Positions 17,514 to 26,254 of a stretch of DNA of 64,000 nucleotides are shown here, one piece after another. Position 1 is the first letter of the stretch, and every line of letters begins with the position of its first letter. The translations under genes and the position numbers were made by a program. Source of the DNA: Chamaesiphon minutus PCC 6605. GTDB taxonomy: Bacteria; Cyanobacteriota; Cyanobacteriia; Cyanobacteriales; Chamaesiphonaceae. The stretch lies in NCBI RefSeq assembly GCF_000317145.1, contig NC_019697.1, positions 1,116,001 to 1,180,000 on the forward strand, given 5' to 3'. The notes under the pieces were generated by a model. The model was given only the letters and a program-made list of their open reading frames with translations. It did no database searches and was not told the origin of the DNA.

Positions 17514-17601
17514 GAATGATATGGAACTATGCGGATACCTTCGATCTTAATCAAAAATCTCGATCGAGGAAAGGTACGGTTTCTCACATCTGGCACTCAT
17601 C

Positions 17602-17802
17602 TCAATCCCACCAGTAAGAAATGATAACTGCATCTCGATCGCGTTTGAAGTTTCGCCCCAGTTGAGAATGAGCCGCCAGATCGGTAATTACTTCTTCACC
17701 ATTAAATTCATTAAACTTTCGTTAGCAACCTAAGACGGCGATTACTTCTTGTGGCGTATAATCGCGCGCAATTGTTTGAATTTTGTCTAGGTTTAACATC
17801 AT
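17602..17802 (-). pseudogene. Small hypothetical gene interrupted by an in-frame stop
   Basis: A 67-codon frame starting MMLNLDKIQTIARDYTPQEV and ending AVIISYWWD is broken by a single TAA at codon 27. The two halves keep the same frame and look coding (helical first half, then EEVITDLAAHSQ). Family not recognised. The remaining 17514-18103 gap shows nothing else I can support. Confidence 0.35.
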
Positions 17803-18103
17803 CTTGCTAGAGAGATATCTGACAATTCGAGCGCACCAATCGATCGACAATATCGATCGGGGATTATTTGTTGAAATTACCAGCAATTTCATCACAATAT
17901 TTTACTCGATCGATTGATACTCTAGTGTTTCTTTGCTCTGAGTCTAAGTAGAAACTATGTATCTACATCATAGCCGCTGTCGAGTATCCACTCGATCGAT
18001 CGCCAGATCGCCGATCTCAGCATGAGATTTGACGCTCCTAGCATTTAAATGGCTAAATAATTAGTTAATGTAAGATCGCCAAAGTAGCAAGGAAAATTAA
18101 CTG

Positions 18104-18964
18104 ATGCGTGCCAGGATAAGGGATACAGAGATTTACTTCGATATTGAAGGATTAGGATTAGTCAAACAGGGAGCGCGGTTACGATCGCAGCCAGCCGTAT
18201 TTCTGATTCATGGTGGGCCAGGTGCCGACCATACATCCTACAAGCCCAGCTTCTCACCGTTGAGCCAGAAGATGCAACTGATTTATTTCGACCATCGGGG
18301 GCAAGGACGCTCGGCACGAGGCGATCGGGAAACCTACACGCTAGAAAATAATGTCGAGGATTTAGAAGCACTCCGGCAATATCTAGGCTTAGATCGAATT
18401 GTCGTCCTTGGCTCCTCCTATGGCGGGATGGTTGCGCTCTCTTATGCGGTTCGCTATCCCCAGCATGTTTCGCATCTGATTGTCATTGCCACGGTAGCGA
18501 GTTACCGCTTTCTGAAGCGAGCGCAGGAGAATTTGGCCGCATGGGGCACTCCAGCACAACAGCAGATCGCCCAACGACTCTGGGACGGTACATTTGAGAA
18601 TGAAGAACAATTGCGCGAGTACTTCCAGGTAATGGCACCGATGTATTCACTTACCTACGATCCCAACTCCGATCGATCGGCATGGGATGAAACCATTCTT
18701 TCGCCCGATGCGATTAATGTGGCCTTTGGTGGCTTTTTGCGATCGTATGACGTACTCGATCGGTTACACACAATTCAGGCACCTACATTAGTCATTGGCG
18801 GACGGCATGACTGGATTTGTCCGCCAGAATTCTCTGAGGAAATAGCTAAAGCAATCCCCAATGCCGATCTGCGCATCTTTGAAAATAGCGGTCATTCGAT
18901 TAGAGCTGACGAGCCAGAAGCACTACGAGATGCGATCGCGGGTTTCTTGGTGTACAAGTCTTAG
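18104..18964 (+). CDS. Alpha/beta hydrolase of the proline iminopeptidase-like family
   Basis: 286 aa. FLIHGGPGADHTSY is the HGGPG oxyanion motif of the prolyl aminopeptidase/S33 group; VVLGSSYGGMVALS holds the nucleophile Ser; GRHDWICPPE the Asp; NSGHSIRADEPE the His. Cytosolic, no signal. Could cleave N-terminal proline or hydrolyse an ester or lactone. It ends 163 nt before the first tagged gene of the cluster and may or may not be transcribed with it. Confidence 0.85.
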   Translation: MRARIRDTEIYFDIEGLGLVKQGARLRSQPAVFLIHGGPGADHTSYKPSFSPLSQKMQLIYFDHRGQGRSARGDRETYTLENNVEDLEALRQYLGLDRIVVLGSSYGGMVALSYAVRYPQHVSHLIVIATVASYRFLKRAQENLAAWGTPAQQQIAQRLWDGTFENEEQLREYFQVMAPMYSLTYDPNSDRSAWDETILSPDAINVAFGGFLRSYDVLDRLHTIQAPTLVIGGRHDWICPPEFSEEIAKAIPNADLRIFENSGHSIRADEPEALRDAIAGFLVYKS

Positions 18965-19090
18965 CGAGCGAGAGCGTAATCTCACATCTGTTTGGGGTCA
19001 TTAGGTTGCGCCTAGTGGTTACTGTCAATCCAGAAACAGGTAAAGTCGATCGACTCAACCTCAAATGATGCCGAGGAGATCGAGCTATCT

Positions 19091-19100
19091 GGGTACAATA
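19091..19100 (+). promoter_or_regulatory. Conserved upstream decamer (GGGTACAATA)
   Basis: GGGTACAATA sits 37 nt before the ATG at 19128. The same element (GGGCATAATA) is 36 nt before the tagged gene at 26910 and 37 nt before that at 30928. The internal TACAAT/CATAAT resembles a -10 box; no clear -35 partner is visible. Confidence 0.4.
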
Positions 19101-19127
19101 TCGTTAACTCGATCGATCTCCATCAGC

Positions 19128-20183
19128 ATGTCAAAACTTCAACCCGATAACACCGATGCCATTTTAGGCGGACAAACTCCACCACCGCTTGATGCTGCTG
19201 TTTTGGGTGGCATTGCCGGAACGAAGCTAAAAATAGTGAATGAGTGGGGACTGAGAGAAGAATTAGTCGATCGATTTAGTTTTGAAACTGTTACGGTAAA
19301 CGATAGTGCAGAAATTATCGATCGCAAACAGAAAGAAGCTTTTTGTTATACCGTCGATATTAATGGCGTTCCGCTTGAAATAGTTTATATTCCTGCTGGA
19401 AGTTTCATGATGGGTGGTTTTGATGAAGCTCAAATAAGCCATAGATTACCAGAGCCTCTTCATCTAGTTACGCTTCAATCATTTTTTATGGGCAAGTATC
19501 CTGTTACTCAAAAGCAATATTTATCATTAATGGGTATGAATCCTTCTCGCTTCCATGCAGACGATCGACATCCTGTGGAGGAGGTGTCATGGAGAGATGC
19601 AATGGAATTTTGTCGTCGATTATCAGCATTGACAAATAAAAATTTCACTTTGCCTAGTGAATCTCAGTGGGAGTATACTTGTCGAGCGGGCACTGATACA
19701 AATTTTTATTTTGGTCAAAAAATCAATACCGATCTAGCAAATTTTGCAGATTTTAAACCTTTTGAAGATTCAACAGAGACAATTGCTAAATACTATGAAA
19801 CTCACAAAACTACTTCCGTAGGTATTTATCCACCCAATTCTTGGGGTTTATACGATATGCACGGTAATGTATATGAATGGTGCTTGGATATACACCATTC
19901 TAATTACACAGGTGCGCCCTCTGATGGTAGTGCTTGGATCGATTTTGATGAAGACAATCATAATCGTATGGGTAACAGCCATCCCTGTCGAGGTGGTTCG
20001 TGGAGAGATTTATGGGATTTTTCTACTAGTTACAAACGTGGTTTTGGTAGTAGTGATGGTCGAATCGACCAGATCGGTTTTCGCGTTTGCATGGTACTAA
20101 ACTCGGACGCTCGATATGGAATTTTACCGTACAGAGAAATTAATGAAAACTATGAAGACTATGAGGAATATGAAGAAGAATAG
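19128..20183 (+). CDS. Tagged SUMF1/FGE-sulfatase-domain protein, copy 1
   Basis: 351 aa from the ATG at 19128, chosen over 19065 because the tag then lies right at the N-terminus as in its paralogs. Residues ~7-36 are the shared tag (TDAILGGQ...DAAVLGGIAGTKLKI). Residues ~85-345 are a complete SUMF1/FGE-like fold: YIPAGSFMMGG, PVTQKQYLSLMGMNPSRF, HPVEEVSWRDAMEFC, TLPSESQWEY, WGLYDMHGNVYEWC, IGFRVC. The cysteines that make formylglycine in true FGE (in RGGSWxC...C) are absent: CRGGSWRDLWDFS. Probably a binding module, not a catalyst. The C-terminus is very acidic (ENYEDYEEYEEE). Confidence 0.85.
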   Translation: MSKLQPDNTDAILGGQTPPPLDAAVLGGIAGTKLKIVNEWGLREELVDRFSFETVTVNDSAEIIDRKQKEAFCYTVDINGVPLEIVYIPAGSFMMGGFDEAQISHRLPEPLHLVTLQSFFMGKYPVTQKQYLSLMGMNPSRFHADDRHPVEEVSWRDAMEFCRRLSALTNKNFTLPSESQWEYTCRAGTDTNFYFGQKINTDLANFADFKPFEDSTETIAKYYETHKTTSVGIYPPNSWGLYDMHGNVYEWCLDIHHSNYTGAPSDGSAWIDFDEDNHNRMGNSHPCRGGSWRDLWDFSTSYKRGFGSSDGRIDQIGFRVCMVLNSDARYGILPYREINENYEDYEEYEEE

Positions 20184-20254
20184 ATTCGACCTCTGAACTT
20201 TTCCTATCACAACCTGTAAATGAATTTGCACTAAAAAACACCCCAAAATCCAAA

Positions 20255-20374
20255 ATGTCTACCCTCCCCCGCAGCCATCAAGAAATCGTCGAACAACTAG
20301 ATCTAATGCTGCGGGCGCGGTATCCGCTGATTTACATCGTTGGAGCCGAAGAAGAACCGATCGATTTTTTCTAG
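20255..20374 (+). pseudogene. Truncated duplicate of the 5' end of the Ycf46-like gene
   Basis: ATG plus 38 codons encode [20 protein letters not shown] and on to EEEPID, nearly identical to the first 36 residues of the intact gene at 21322. The frame then runs into repeat R1 (CTAGTGCAAT) and a TAG. The two copies differ at several silent sites, so this is an old duplication or an abandoned original 5' end, not a fresh target duplication. Confidence 0.8.
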
Positions 20375-20525
20375 TGCAATCGACATCCGCGCTGAAATGG
20401 AATTTCGCGCTCATAGCCAAAGTTATCTGAAGATAACTACACAGAGATCTTAGTTCGTGTCAACGAACTTACGCTCTGAGCAAGGAATTCATTCGAGGGC
20501 TTAGATCTACACTGAATTCTAGATA
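20371..20525. repeat. Structured intergenic repeat R1 (upstream of RAYT)
   Basis: ~150 nt with three stem-loops: GCGCTGAAAT...ATTTCGCGC, AGTTATCtgaaGATAACT and AGTTCGtgtcaaCGAACT. Homologous to R2 (21071-21216) and R3 (30731-30860). R3 keeps the third stem as AGTCCG...CGGACT, a compensatory pair change. R1 and R2 flank a RAYT transposase relic. Confidence 0.75.
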
Positions 20526-20648
20526 TCTTCAACGGCTTACGTCCTTTCAGTACCAACGATCGCCTCATCCAAATCCAATTTCAACCAACTTGTTAACATT
20601 CGATCGAATCCAGGGCATATTAACAAACAAAATGCCAATATTTGCGAC

Positions 20649-21061
20649 ATGCCACTTTGGAGATTATTTTATCATCTGGTTTGGGCGACTAAAGATCGAC
20701 AACCACTAATTAGCCCAGATCGCGAAAAATTCTATATCCACATATTCAAGGAAAAGCCGATTTTCTCGGATGTCAACTACATGCGCTCGGTGGTGTCGAA
20801 GACCATATTCATCTGATTGTTTCAATCCCACCAAAGCTATCGATTTCAGACTTTGCCAAACGAATTCAAGGTAGTAGCTGTCGTTATTTAAACCAAGAAT
20901 TTGGAGAAGCTAGTTATCAGTTCTCTTGGCAACATGAATATGCGGTGTTTTCTTTAGGAGAACAGAAGTTAGAATGGGCGATCTCGTATGTTGAAAATCA
21001 AAAACAACATCATGCAACCGGAAAGCTCGTCAAAGTACTCGAACAAACGGAGCCAAGTTGA
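20649..21061 (+). pseudogene. Frameshifted REP-associated tyrosine transposase (RAYT, IS200-like)
   Basis: The frame starting MPLWRLFYHLVWATKDRQPL switches near 20735 into another frame that continues GKADFLGCQLHALGG, then VEDHIHLIVSIPPKLSIS and ends with AISYVENQKQHHATG. HIH is the HUH metal motif and the Tyr in SYVENQ the likely nucleophile. Full family length (~135 aa) if the shift is repaired. RAYTs mobilise palindromic repeats; R1 and R2 on either side are candidates for its substrates. Confidence 0.8.
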
Positions 21062-21070
21062 GGGCTATTG

Positions 21071-21216
21071 GTGCAATCGAGATCCGCGCTGAAATAGAAT
21101 TGCGCGCTCATAGCACAAGTTATTCTCAGATAACTACATGGAGATTTAGTTCGTGTCAACGAACTTACGCTCTTAGCCCCAAATTCATTTGAGGGCGATC
21201 TCCACTAAATTCTAGA
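21071..21216. repeat. Structured intergenic repeat R2 (downstream of RAYT)
   Basis: ~146 nt, same order of stem-loops as R1: a GCGC-based stem, AGTTAT...ATAACT and AGTTCGtgtcaaCGAACT, then GCCCcAAATtcATTTgaGGGC. It is followed by the word GTAGGCTACGCCAACG common to cyanobacterial repeats and then the upstream region of the Ycf46-like gene, which includes GGGCAAAATA at 21267. Confidence 0.7.
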
Positions 21217-21321
21217 AGCTATTAACACGATTACCTACGGTAGGCTACGCCAACGCCAACCCAATCGGGCAAAATAACTACAGCATCTAAAATAGTAACT
21301 AGCCTCAACCCAAAATCCCAA

Positions 21322-22920
21322 ATGTCCACCCTCCCCCGCAGCCACCAAGAAATCGTCGAAAACCTAGACCTCATGCTGCGGGCGCGGTATCCGCTGATTT
21401 ATATCGTCGGTGCCGAAGAAGAACCGATCGAAACCGTACTATTACAAGTAGCCGATAAATCCCAACCAGCGCGAGAACTCCGATTTTGGGATATCGTCAG
21501 GGGTTGGAACGATAACGGAGCCGATAAAGGTTCGCCCATCGCGGCATTAGGGCAGATTGCCAAAGCACCTGCGGATAAACCCGCGATCTTTGTCTTGCAA
21601 GATATCCACCCAATCCTCAAATCGCCCCTGCAACCCGCCAACATCCCCATTATCCGCGAGATCAAAAATCTCACCCGCGAACTCAAACGCAGTCGTAAGA
21701 CATTAATTCTCACCAGTTATTCCCTCGACGTACCGTCAGAATTTATCGAAGAGACAACCACCATCGATTTTCCCCTTCCCGATGCCAATGAAATCGATTA
21801 TCTAATCTCTCAATTAGTCGTCCCCGACAAACTCAAACTTTCCCCCCTCGGTAGAGAACAACTCGTCAAAGCCTGTCAGGGATTGAGTCGAGCGCGGATT
21901 CAACGAGTACTAGCCATTTCCCTCGCCACAAACCAACAAGTCAGCGAGCAAGATATCGACAGAGTTTTAGCCGCCAAGCAGCAAGCTATTCGCCAGACGG
22001 GAATTTTGGAATTCTACACCACCCACGAATCGCTCAAAAGCGTCGGCGGTTTGGATAACCTCAAACAGTGGGTGAGGATGCGCCAGGACAGCTTTACCGA
22101 GGAAGCGCGGCGGTATGGCATTCCCAATCCCAAGGGAGTATTACTGGCGGGAATTCAGGGTACTGGTAAATCGCTCTCGGCAAAAACGATCGCGCATGAG
22201 TGGAGGTTACCCCTATTGCGGTTGGATGCGGGGCGGTTATTTGGCGGGTTAGTGGGGGAGAGTGAGAGTAAGGTACGCCAGATGATTAAAATCGTCGAAG
22301 CGGTGGCTCCTTGCGTGTTGTGGATGGATGAAATCGATAAAGCGTTTGGAAATATCAGCAGTGGTTTCGATGGCGATTCGGGGACGAGTCGGCGGGTATT
22401 TGGGAGTTTGATTACCTGGATGCAAGAAAAAACTAGTCCGGTATTTGTAGTAGCGACAGCGAATAATATTCAGATTTTGCCTGCGGAATTATTACGGAAA
22501 GGGCGATTCGATGAGATATTTTTCTTGAATTTACCCAATGAAGCCGAACGTCAAGAAATCTTTCGGGTACATTTACAAAAACTTCGTCCCAGTCGGTTGC
22601 GAGAATTCGATTTAGCATTACTCGCACGGCATTCTCCCGAATATAGCGGTGCCGAAATCGAACAAGCGATCGTTGAAGGAATGCAACAGGCTTTTAGTAG
22701 CGGTACGACAGGCAATCGATCGGATTTTAATACCGAACATATCATCCGCGCTCTGGAAGAGACGGTACCTTTAGCGACTATTGCAAAGCCCCAAATTGAA
22801 GCTCTCAAACAATGGGCATCTAATGCAGGCGCGCGCCCAGCTTCGATCGATACTAAGTTAGTAGAAGAACTCCGCCAAATCTCGCAACGGCGGGGGATCG
22901 ATCCGTTAGAAGTCGATTGA
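21322..22920 (+). CDS. Ycf46-like AAA ATPase
   Basis: 532 aa. The N-terminal ~230 residues begin with [20 protein letters not shown], the hallmark of Ycf46. The AAA module has Walker A GIQGTGKS at 277-284, Walker B LWMDEID at 333-339 and sensor/arginine regions FVVATANN and [12 protein letters not shown]. Ycf46 proteins are conserved in cyanobacteria and plastids; function is poorly known (links to CO2/photosynthesis regulation have been suggested). Here it lies inside the tagged-gene cluster, 60 nt before the second SUMF1-like gene, so this copy is likely dedicated to that system. Confidence 0.85.
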   Translation: MSTLPRSHQEIVENLDLMLRARYPLIYIVGAEEEPIETVLLQVADKSQPARELRFWDIVRGWNDNGADKGSPIAALGQIAKAPADKPAIFVLQDIHPILKSPLQPANIPIIREIKNLTRELKRSRKTLILTSYSLDVPSEFIEETTTIDFPLPDANEIDYLISQLVVPDKLKLSPLGREQLVKACQGLSRARIQRVLAISLATNQQVSEQDIDRVLAAKQQAIRQTGILEFYTTHESLKSVGGLDNLKQWVRMRQDSFTEEARRYGIPNPKGVLLAGIQGTGKSLSAKTIAHEWRLPLLRLDAGRLFGGLVGESESKVRQMIKIVEAVAPCVLWMDEIDKAFGNISSGFDGDSGTSRRVFGSLITWMQEKTSPVFVVATANNIQILPAELLRKGRFDEIFFLNLPNEAERQEIFRVHLQKLRPSRLREFDLALLARHSPEYSGAEIEQAIVEGMQQAFSSGTTGNRSDFNTEHIIRALEETVPLATIAKPQIEALKQWASNAGARPASIDTKLVEELRQISQRRGIDPLEVD

Positions 22921-22979
22921 GCGGAATATAATAAAAGGAAGCACGTCACTCATAACAATCGCTCGTTCTCTCTTCTCCA

Positions 22980-23939
22980 ATGAGTATTCCTCCCAATCCG
23001 AACAATACTGATGCAATCTTAGGCGGACAAAATCCACTTCCTGTAAATGCAGGCATTCTGGGAGGTATTGCTGGAGCTAAGAAAAAATTAGTTCACGATC
23101 TAGAGTTGAGTATAGAGGCAGCTCATGAGTTGATTGACAATCACGACTTATTGGAGTTTGAAACTATTACAGTTAATAGCTTTGGCAAAGTTATTACAAG
23201 TACGAAGAAATATGCTTTTTATTATACTGAGAAGTTAGAGAATGATGTTGCAATAGACATGATGTACATTCCCTCTGGAAATTGGAATCTAGAATGCACG
23301 GAAGGAAATAAAAAATGGCTGCATCAAATTTCAATAAAGCAATTTTATCTTTCAAAATCCCCTATCACAAAGGCTCAATATCAGGCGGTTATGGGAAATA
23401 ATCCATCATTTTTCAAGGGTGAAGATCGCTGCCCAGTAGAATCAGTGACATGGAAAGATGCGATTGATTTCTGTGAGAGATTGTCAAACCTCACTGGAAA
23501 AAACTACACCCTTCCAAGTGAAAGTCAGTGGCAATATGCTTTTGTGAGTGGTACTAATACACCAATTTATTGCGGTGATACCATAACAACAGACTTATCA
23601 AACTACAATGGAAAACAGTATAAATTTCGTAACGAACCAACAGGAGTATATTTAGGGAAAACTACGCCAGTAGGAAAATATCCTCCAACACCTTGGGGGC
23701 TATATGATATGCACGGAAATGTTATGGAGTGGTGCTTGGACGAATGGCATGAGAATCTTATAGATAAACCTATTGACGGCACAGCATGGAAATGGAGAGA
23801 TGACAATGATGGTCAGTATCATATTTTTTGTGGCTGTTCTTATAAGTTCTTTCCGCTGGATCTTCGAGGTTCTAACTGTACATATATAACTGCTGGAGAT
23901 CGCTATAGCGATATTGGCTTTCGGGTGTGTCGTATTTAG
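22980..23939 (+). CDS. Tagged SUMF1/FGE-sulfatase-domain protein, copy 2
   Basis: 319 aa. Tag at residues ~9-38 (TDAILGGQ...NAGILGGIAGAKKKL). SUMF1-like domain at ~95-318: MMYIPSGNWNLE, SPITKAQYQAVMGNNPSFFK, CPVESVTWKDAIDFC, TLPSESQWQY, WGLYDMHGNVMEWC, IGFRVC. The site equivalent to the FGE active-site cysteines reads FCGCSYKFFPLDLRG, not the RGGSWxC pattern, so formylglycine chemistry is unlikely. Paralog of 19128; both probably arose by duplication within the cluster. Confidence 0.85.
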   Translation: MSIPPNPNNTDAILGGQNPLPVNAGILGGIAGAKKKLVHDLELSIEAAHELIDNHDLLEFETITVNSFGKVITSTKKYAFYYTEKLENDVAIDMMYIPSGNWNLECTEGNKKWLHQISIKQFYLSKSPITKAQYQAVMGNNPSFFKGEDRCPVESVTWKDAIDFCERLSNLTGKNYTLPSESQWQYAFVSGTNTPIYCGDTITTDLSNYNGKQYKFRNEPTGVYLGKTTPVGKYPPTPWGLYDMHGNVMEWCLDEWHENLIDKPIDGTAWKWRDDNDGQYHIFCGCSYKFFPLDLRGSNCTYITAGDRYSDIGFRVCRI

Positions 23940-23996
23940 TAATTATCGATTCCAGCAGCTTAACAATAAAATTGCAAATCTAACTCAAAGATTCCT

Positions 23997-24374
23997 ATGT
24001 CTCACTTTACTACTATTAAGGTTCAAATCAAAAACGGTGAAGTTCTCGCTAATGTTCTGGCAGAACTGGGGCATAAGGTAGAAACTAACGCTCAAGTTCG
24101 CGGTTATCAAGGCGATCGAATTAATGCAGAATACGTCATCCGCCGTCAAAATGGTTACGATATCGGATTTCGGAAAGATAGTGATGATAATTACGAACTT
24201 ATTGCTGACTTCTGGGGTACAGGGATAAACCAAGTTCAATTTGTTAATGAAATTCAACAAAAATACGCTCACAAAATGCTGTTAACTACTGCGGAAACTC
24301 AAGGTTATACCATTGAAGCGGAAGAAGTATTAAACGATGGCACAGTGCGTGTAGTCGTCGGACGGTGGGTTTAG
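23997..24374 (+). CDS. Ycf35-like DUF1257 protein
   Basis: 125 aa. MSHFTTIKVQIKNGEVLANVLAELGHKV and IGFRKDSDDNYELIADFWG are the DUF1257/Ycf35 pattern. In cyanobacteria ycf35 commonly neighbours a DUF2997 gene and a ferredoxin; here the DUF2997 gene is 3.9 kb downstream in the same cluster (28273). Soluble, intact. Molecular function unknown; co-occurrence with Ycf46 supports a shared complex. Confidence 0.85.
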   Translation: MSHFTTIKVQIKNGEVLANVLAELGHKVETNAQVRGYQGDRINAEYVIRRQNGYDIGFRKDSDDNYELIADFWGTGINQVQFVNEIQQKYAHKMLLTTAETQGYTIEAEEVLNDGTVRVVVGRWV

Positions 24375-24410
24375 ATTAATTGATAATTGATAATTGATAA
24401 TTGATAATTG
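24375..24410. repeat. TTGATAA heptamer tandem repeat
   Basis: About four to five head-to-tail copies of the heptamer TTGATAA directly after the Ycf35-like stop codon. A related AATTATC series lies at 38751-38770. Short tandem heptamers are a known cyanobacterial repeat class. Confidence 0.75.
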
Positions 24411-24425
24411 GGTTGTTAGAGCGTA

Positions 24426-24454
24426 GGTTGGGTAGAGCAAAGCGAAACCCAACA
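24426..24454. repeat. 29-bp dispersed palindromic repeat, copy B
   Basis: GGTTGGGTAGAGCAAAGC followed by GAAACCCAACA; reverse complement of 16483-16511 with one mismatch. It sits in the 140-nt gap between the Ycf35-like gene and the first HEAT-like tagged gene. Confidence 0.6.
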
Positions 24455-24514
24455 TTTCCAGTGTGTTAGAGCATAGGTTATCGATTCATACAAATCTGTC
24501 AAGGATAACCGATT

Positions 24515-25009
24515 ATGTCCAATCGCGATTTTCGTTTTGAAGGGCTGCACCAACGACCGCAAAATTCCGATGCCGTACTGGGAAATCAAACATCGATCGC
24601 TAATGGTAGCGTCATCTTAGGTGGAATTGAAGGTGTCAAAACCCGATTGAATAGCGAAAGCATTCACCTCAGAATTTTAGCATTGAAAGATGCGATAAAT
24701 TATGGCGATGCTGGTTTGCATCTGGTTGTTCGATACTTGGAAAATCCAGAATCCCAAATTGTCGATGCAGCTTATGAATTATTAAAAGATCGATCGGAAC
24801 CGTTCGTGCGCGATCGAATCGAGCGTTTTTTGGACGATCGAGAGTTAGAAATTGAAGACATGAAATATTCATGGCTAGAATCGAGTCCCGAAGCTGCCAT
24901 TGGGAAGCAATTTAAAACAAATAAAGTATCTAAATCGATCGCGGATTCTAAAACCAATTCGAGACGGGTGAATAAAACCAGTAAGAAACGATGGAGTAGT
25001 GCAACTTAG
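24515..25009 (+). CDS. Tagged short HEAT-like repeat protein, copy 1
   Basis: 164 aa. Tag at residues ~17-45 (SDAVLGNQ...SVILGGIEGVKTRL, with N for the second G of the first motif). Then one or two HEAT/phycobilin-lyase-like repeats (HLRILALKDAINYGDAGLHLVVRYLENP, IVDAAYELLKDRSEP). The last ~45 residues are basic, Ser/Lys-rich and probably disordered (KTNSRRVNKTSKKRWSS). 22 nt upstream of the next tagged gene. Confidence 0.75.
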   Translation: MSNRDFRFEGLHQRPQNSDAVLGNQTSIANGSVILGGIEGVKTRLNSESIHLRILALKDAINYGDAGLHLVVRYLENPESQIVDAAYELLKDRSEPFVRDRIERFLDDRELEIEDMKYSWLESSPEAAIGKQFKTNKVSKSIADSKTNSRRVNKTSKKRWSSAT

Positions 25010-25030
25010 CTCGACACAAAGTAACTAAAT

Positions 25031-25645
25031 ATGTTAAAGCACGAGCGACCGAATGAATTTGATGCTGTCTTGGGAAATCAAGGTGTTGTGACCCAAGGCA
25101 GCATGATTTTAGGCGGAGTTGAAGGACTCAAACAAAGATTGAATAGTCATAGCTTGCAAGTCAAAATAGCCGCATTAGAAGAGGCAGTTAATTATGGCAC
25201 GGCGGGTTTGCAGGTACTACTCGCATATTTAGACGATCGAGATTTACAAATCCAAAATCGGGTTTATGAATTATTAGAATCGAGATCGGAACCTTTCGTT
25301 ATCGAACATTTAGCTAACAATGGGATTAGGCGATATACCAGACATAAAAATCGATTCGATCTATTCGAGCAGATGGGCAAACGAGGAACGACAGCGGATG
25401 TCGATATTATGATGGAAAGTCTCGAATGCGATCCTCACAGTTCGCCATATAAACTAATCGATTATACGCTGGGATTGGTAAACAGAAGTACTGGGAAAGA
25501 GAGAATCGAATATTACTTATTTAACGGCACGCAAGTTCAACGAAATTATGCGGCACTTTATTTTAAAAGACTGGGTGAAATGGGTATTTTAACCGAAGCT
25601 GTAAGAATGGGATGTATCGATCGAGTTCAAGCGTTTTCCAAGTAA
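25031..25645 (+). CDS. Tagged HEAT-like repeat protein, copy 2
   Basis: 204 aa. Tag at residues ~9-38 (FDAVLGNQ...SMILGGVEGLKQRL), followed by two HEAT-like repeats closely matching the previous protein (VKIAALEEAVNYGTAGLQVLLAYLDD, VYELLESRSEPFV) and a longer helical C-terminal half with another repeat pair (MGKRGTTADVDIMMESLE, RNYAALYFKRLGEMG). Tandem duplicate of 24515 with a different C-terminus. Adaptor-like; no catalytic motif. Confidence 0.8.
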   Translation: MLKHERPNEFDAVLGNQGVVTQGSMILGGVEGLKQRLNSHSLQVKIAALEEAVNYGTAGLQVLLAYLDDRDLQIQNRVYELLESRSEPFVIEHLANNGIRRYTRHKNRFDLFEQMGKRGTTADVDIMMESLECDPHSSPYKLIDYTLGLVNRSTGKERIEYYLFNGTQVQRNYAALYFKRLGEMGILTEAVRMGCIDRVQAFSK

Positions 25646-25681
25646 CTATTAAAATGGCCCAAAATTAAATTTTCGATCGAA

Positions 25682-26254
25682 CTAGATATTATTATGAAGA
25701 TCGCGGAGCATCGCAACGCAACTTATCAATCCCTGATTTGCTAGCGTTTCTAAATGATTGTCGAAAGTCTGGGGTGGATTCTTCAGGCGAGATAAAATGG
25801 TATCGACAGATTGGAGAACTTGCTGAGGATATCGCTCGATGAGATTGCCAACAAATACATCTGGATGTTGGGCGACTATTCCATGTCTGGCAAGAATTAC
25901 ATCTGGAAAATCCTTTAAATTAAAAGTGACAATAATCTTGGCATTTGTGGCAATTGCAGCAGCAAGAACGTGTCGATCTTCAGGATCTGGTAACTCCAGA
26001 GTGGGAATTAATTGCTCGAAATCTGTAACCAGTGAATCGGGCACATTTTCATTCATTAAAACTCTGAGCCTTGCGAGTCTGTTAGCGTTCAAATCGGGAC
26101 GTTTGATTAACAGATTTCGCGTCCATTCATCGTGAATTAGCTCCGTCCATTTGGCTCGAAAAATTCTGGTTGTCGCCAGTTGAACTAATAAATCGCGTAA
26201 AGGTGCAGGATAGAGAACGCAGGCATCATAAACTACGGCAATATTGGCAGCCAT
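25682..26254 (-). CDS. PIN-domain toxin-like nuclease
   Basis: 190 aa. The acidic PIN residues are visible in VVYDACVLYPAPLRD, DEWTRNL and DPEDRHVLAAAI, with a final VTFNLKDFP. The long form (~190 aa) occurs in cyanobacterial PIN/HTH pairs. The start codon overlaps the stop of the upstream HTH gene by one base, the usual antitoxin-toxin coupling. The module lies antisense to the surrounding cluster and may have inserted there. Confidence 0.85.
   Translation of the reverse strand: MAANIAVVYDACVLYPAPLRDLLVQLATTRIFRAKWTELIHDEWTRNLLIKRPDLNANRLARLRVLMNENVPDSLVTDFEQLIPTLELPDPEDRHVLAAAIATNAKIIVTFNLKDFPDVILARHGIVAQHPDVFVGNLIERYPQQVLQSVDTILSRLKNPPQTFDNHLETLANQGLISCVAMLRDLHNNI

Noticed and set aside
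20255-21321. The two Ycf46-like 5' ends as a target-site duplication of the RAYT block
   Set aside because: They differ at many silent positions and are too long; RAYT/IS200-type elements do not create such duplications.
19128-23939. Active formylglycine-generating enzymes maturing the STM4013-type sulfatase
   Set aside because: Both SUMF1-like proteins lack the catalytic cysteines and the hydrolase lacks a CxPxR site.
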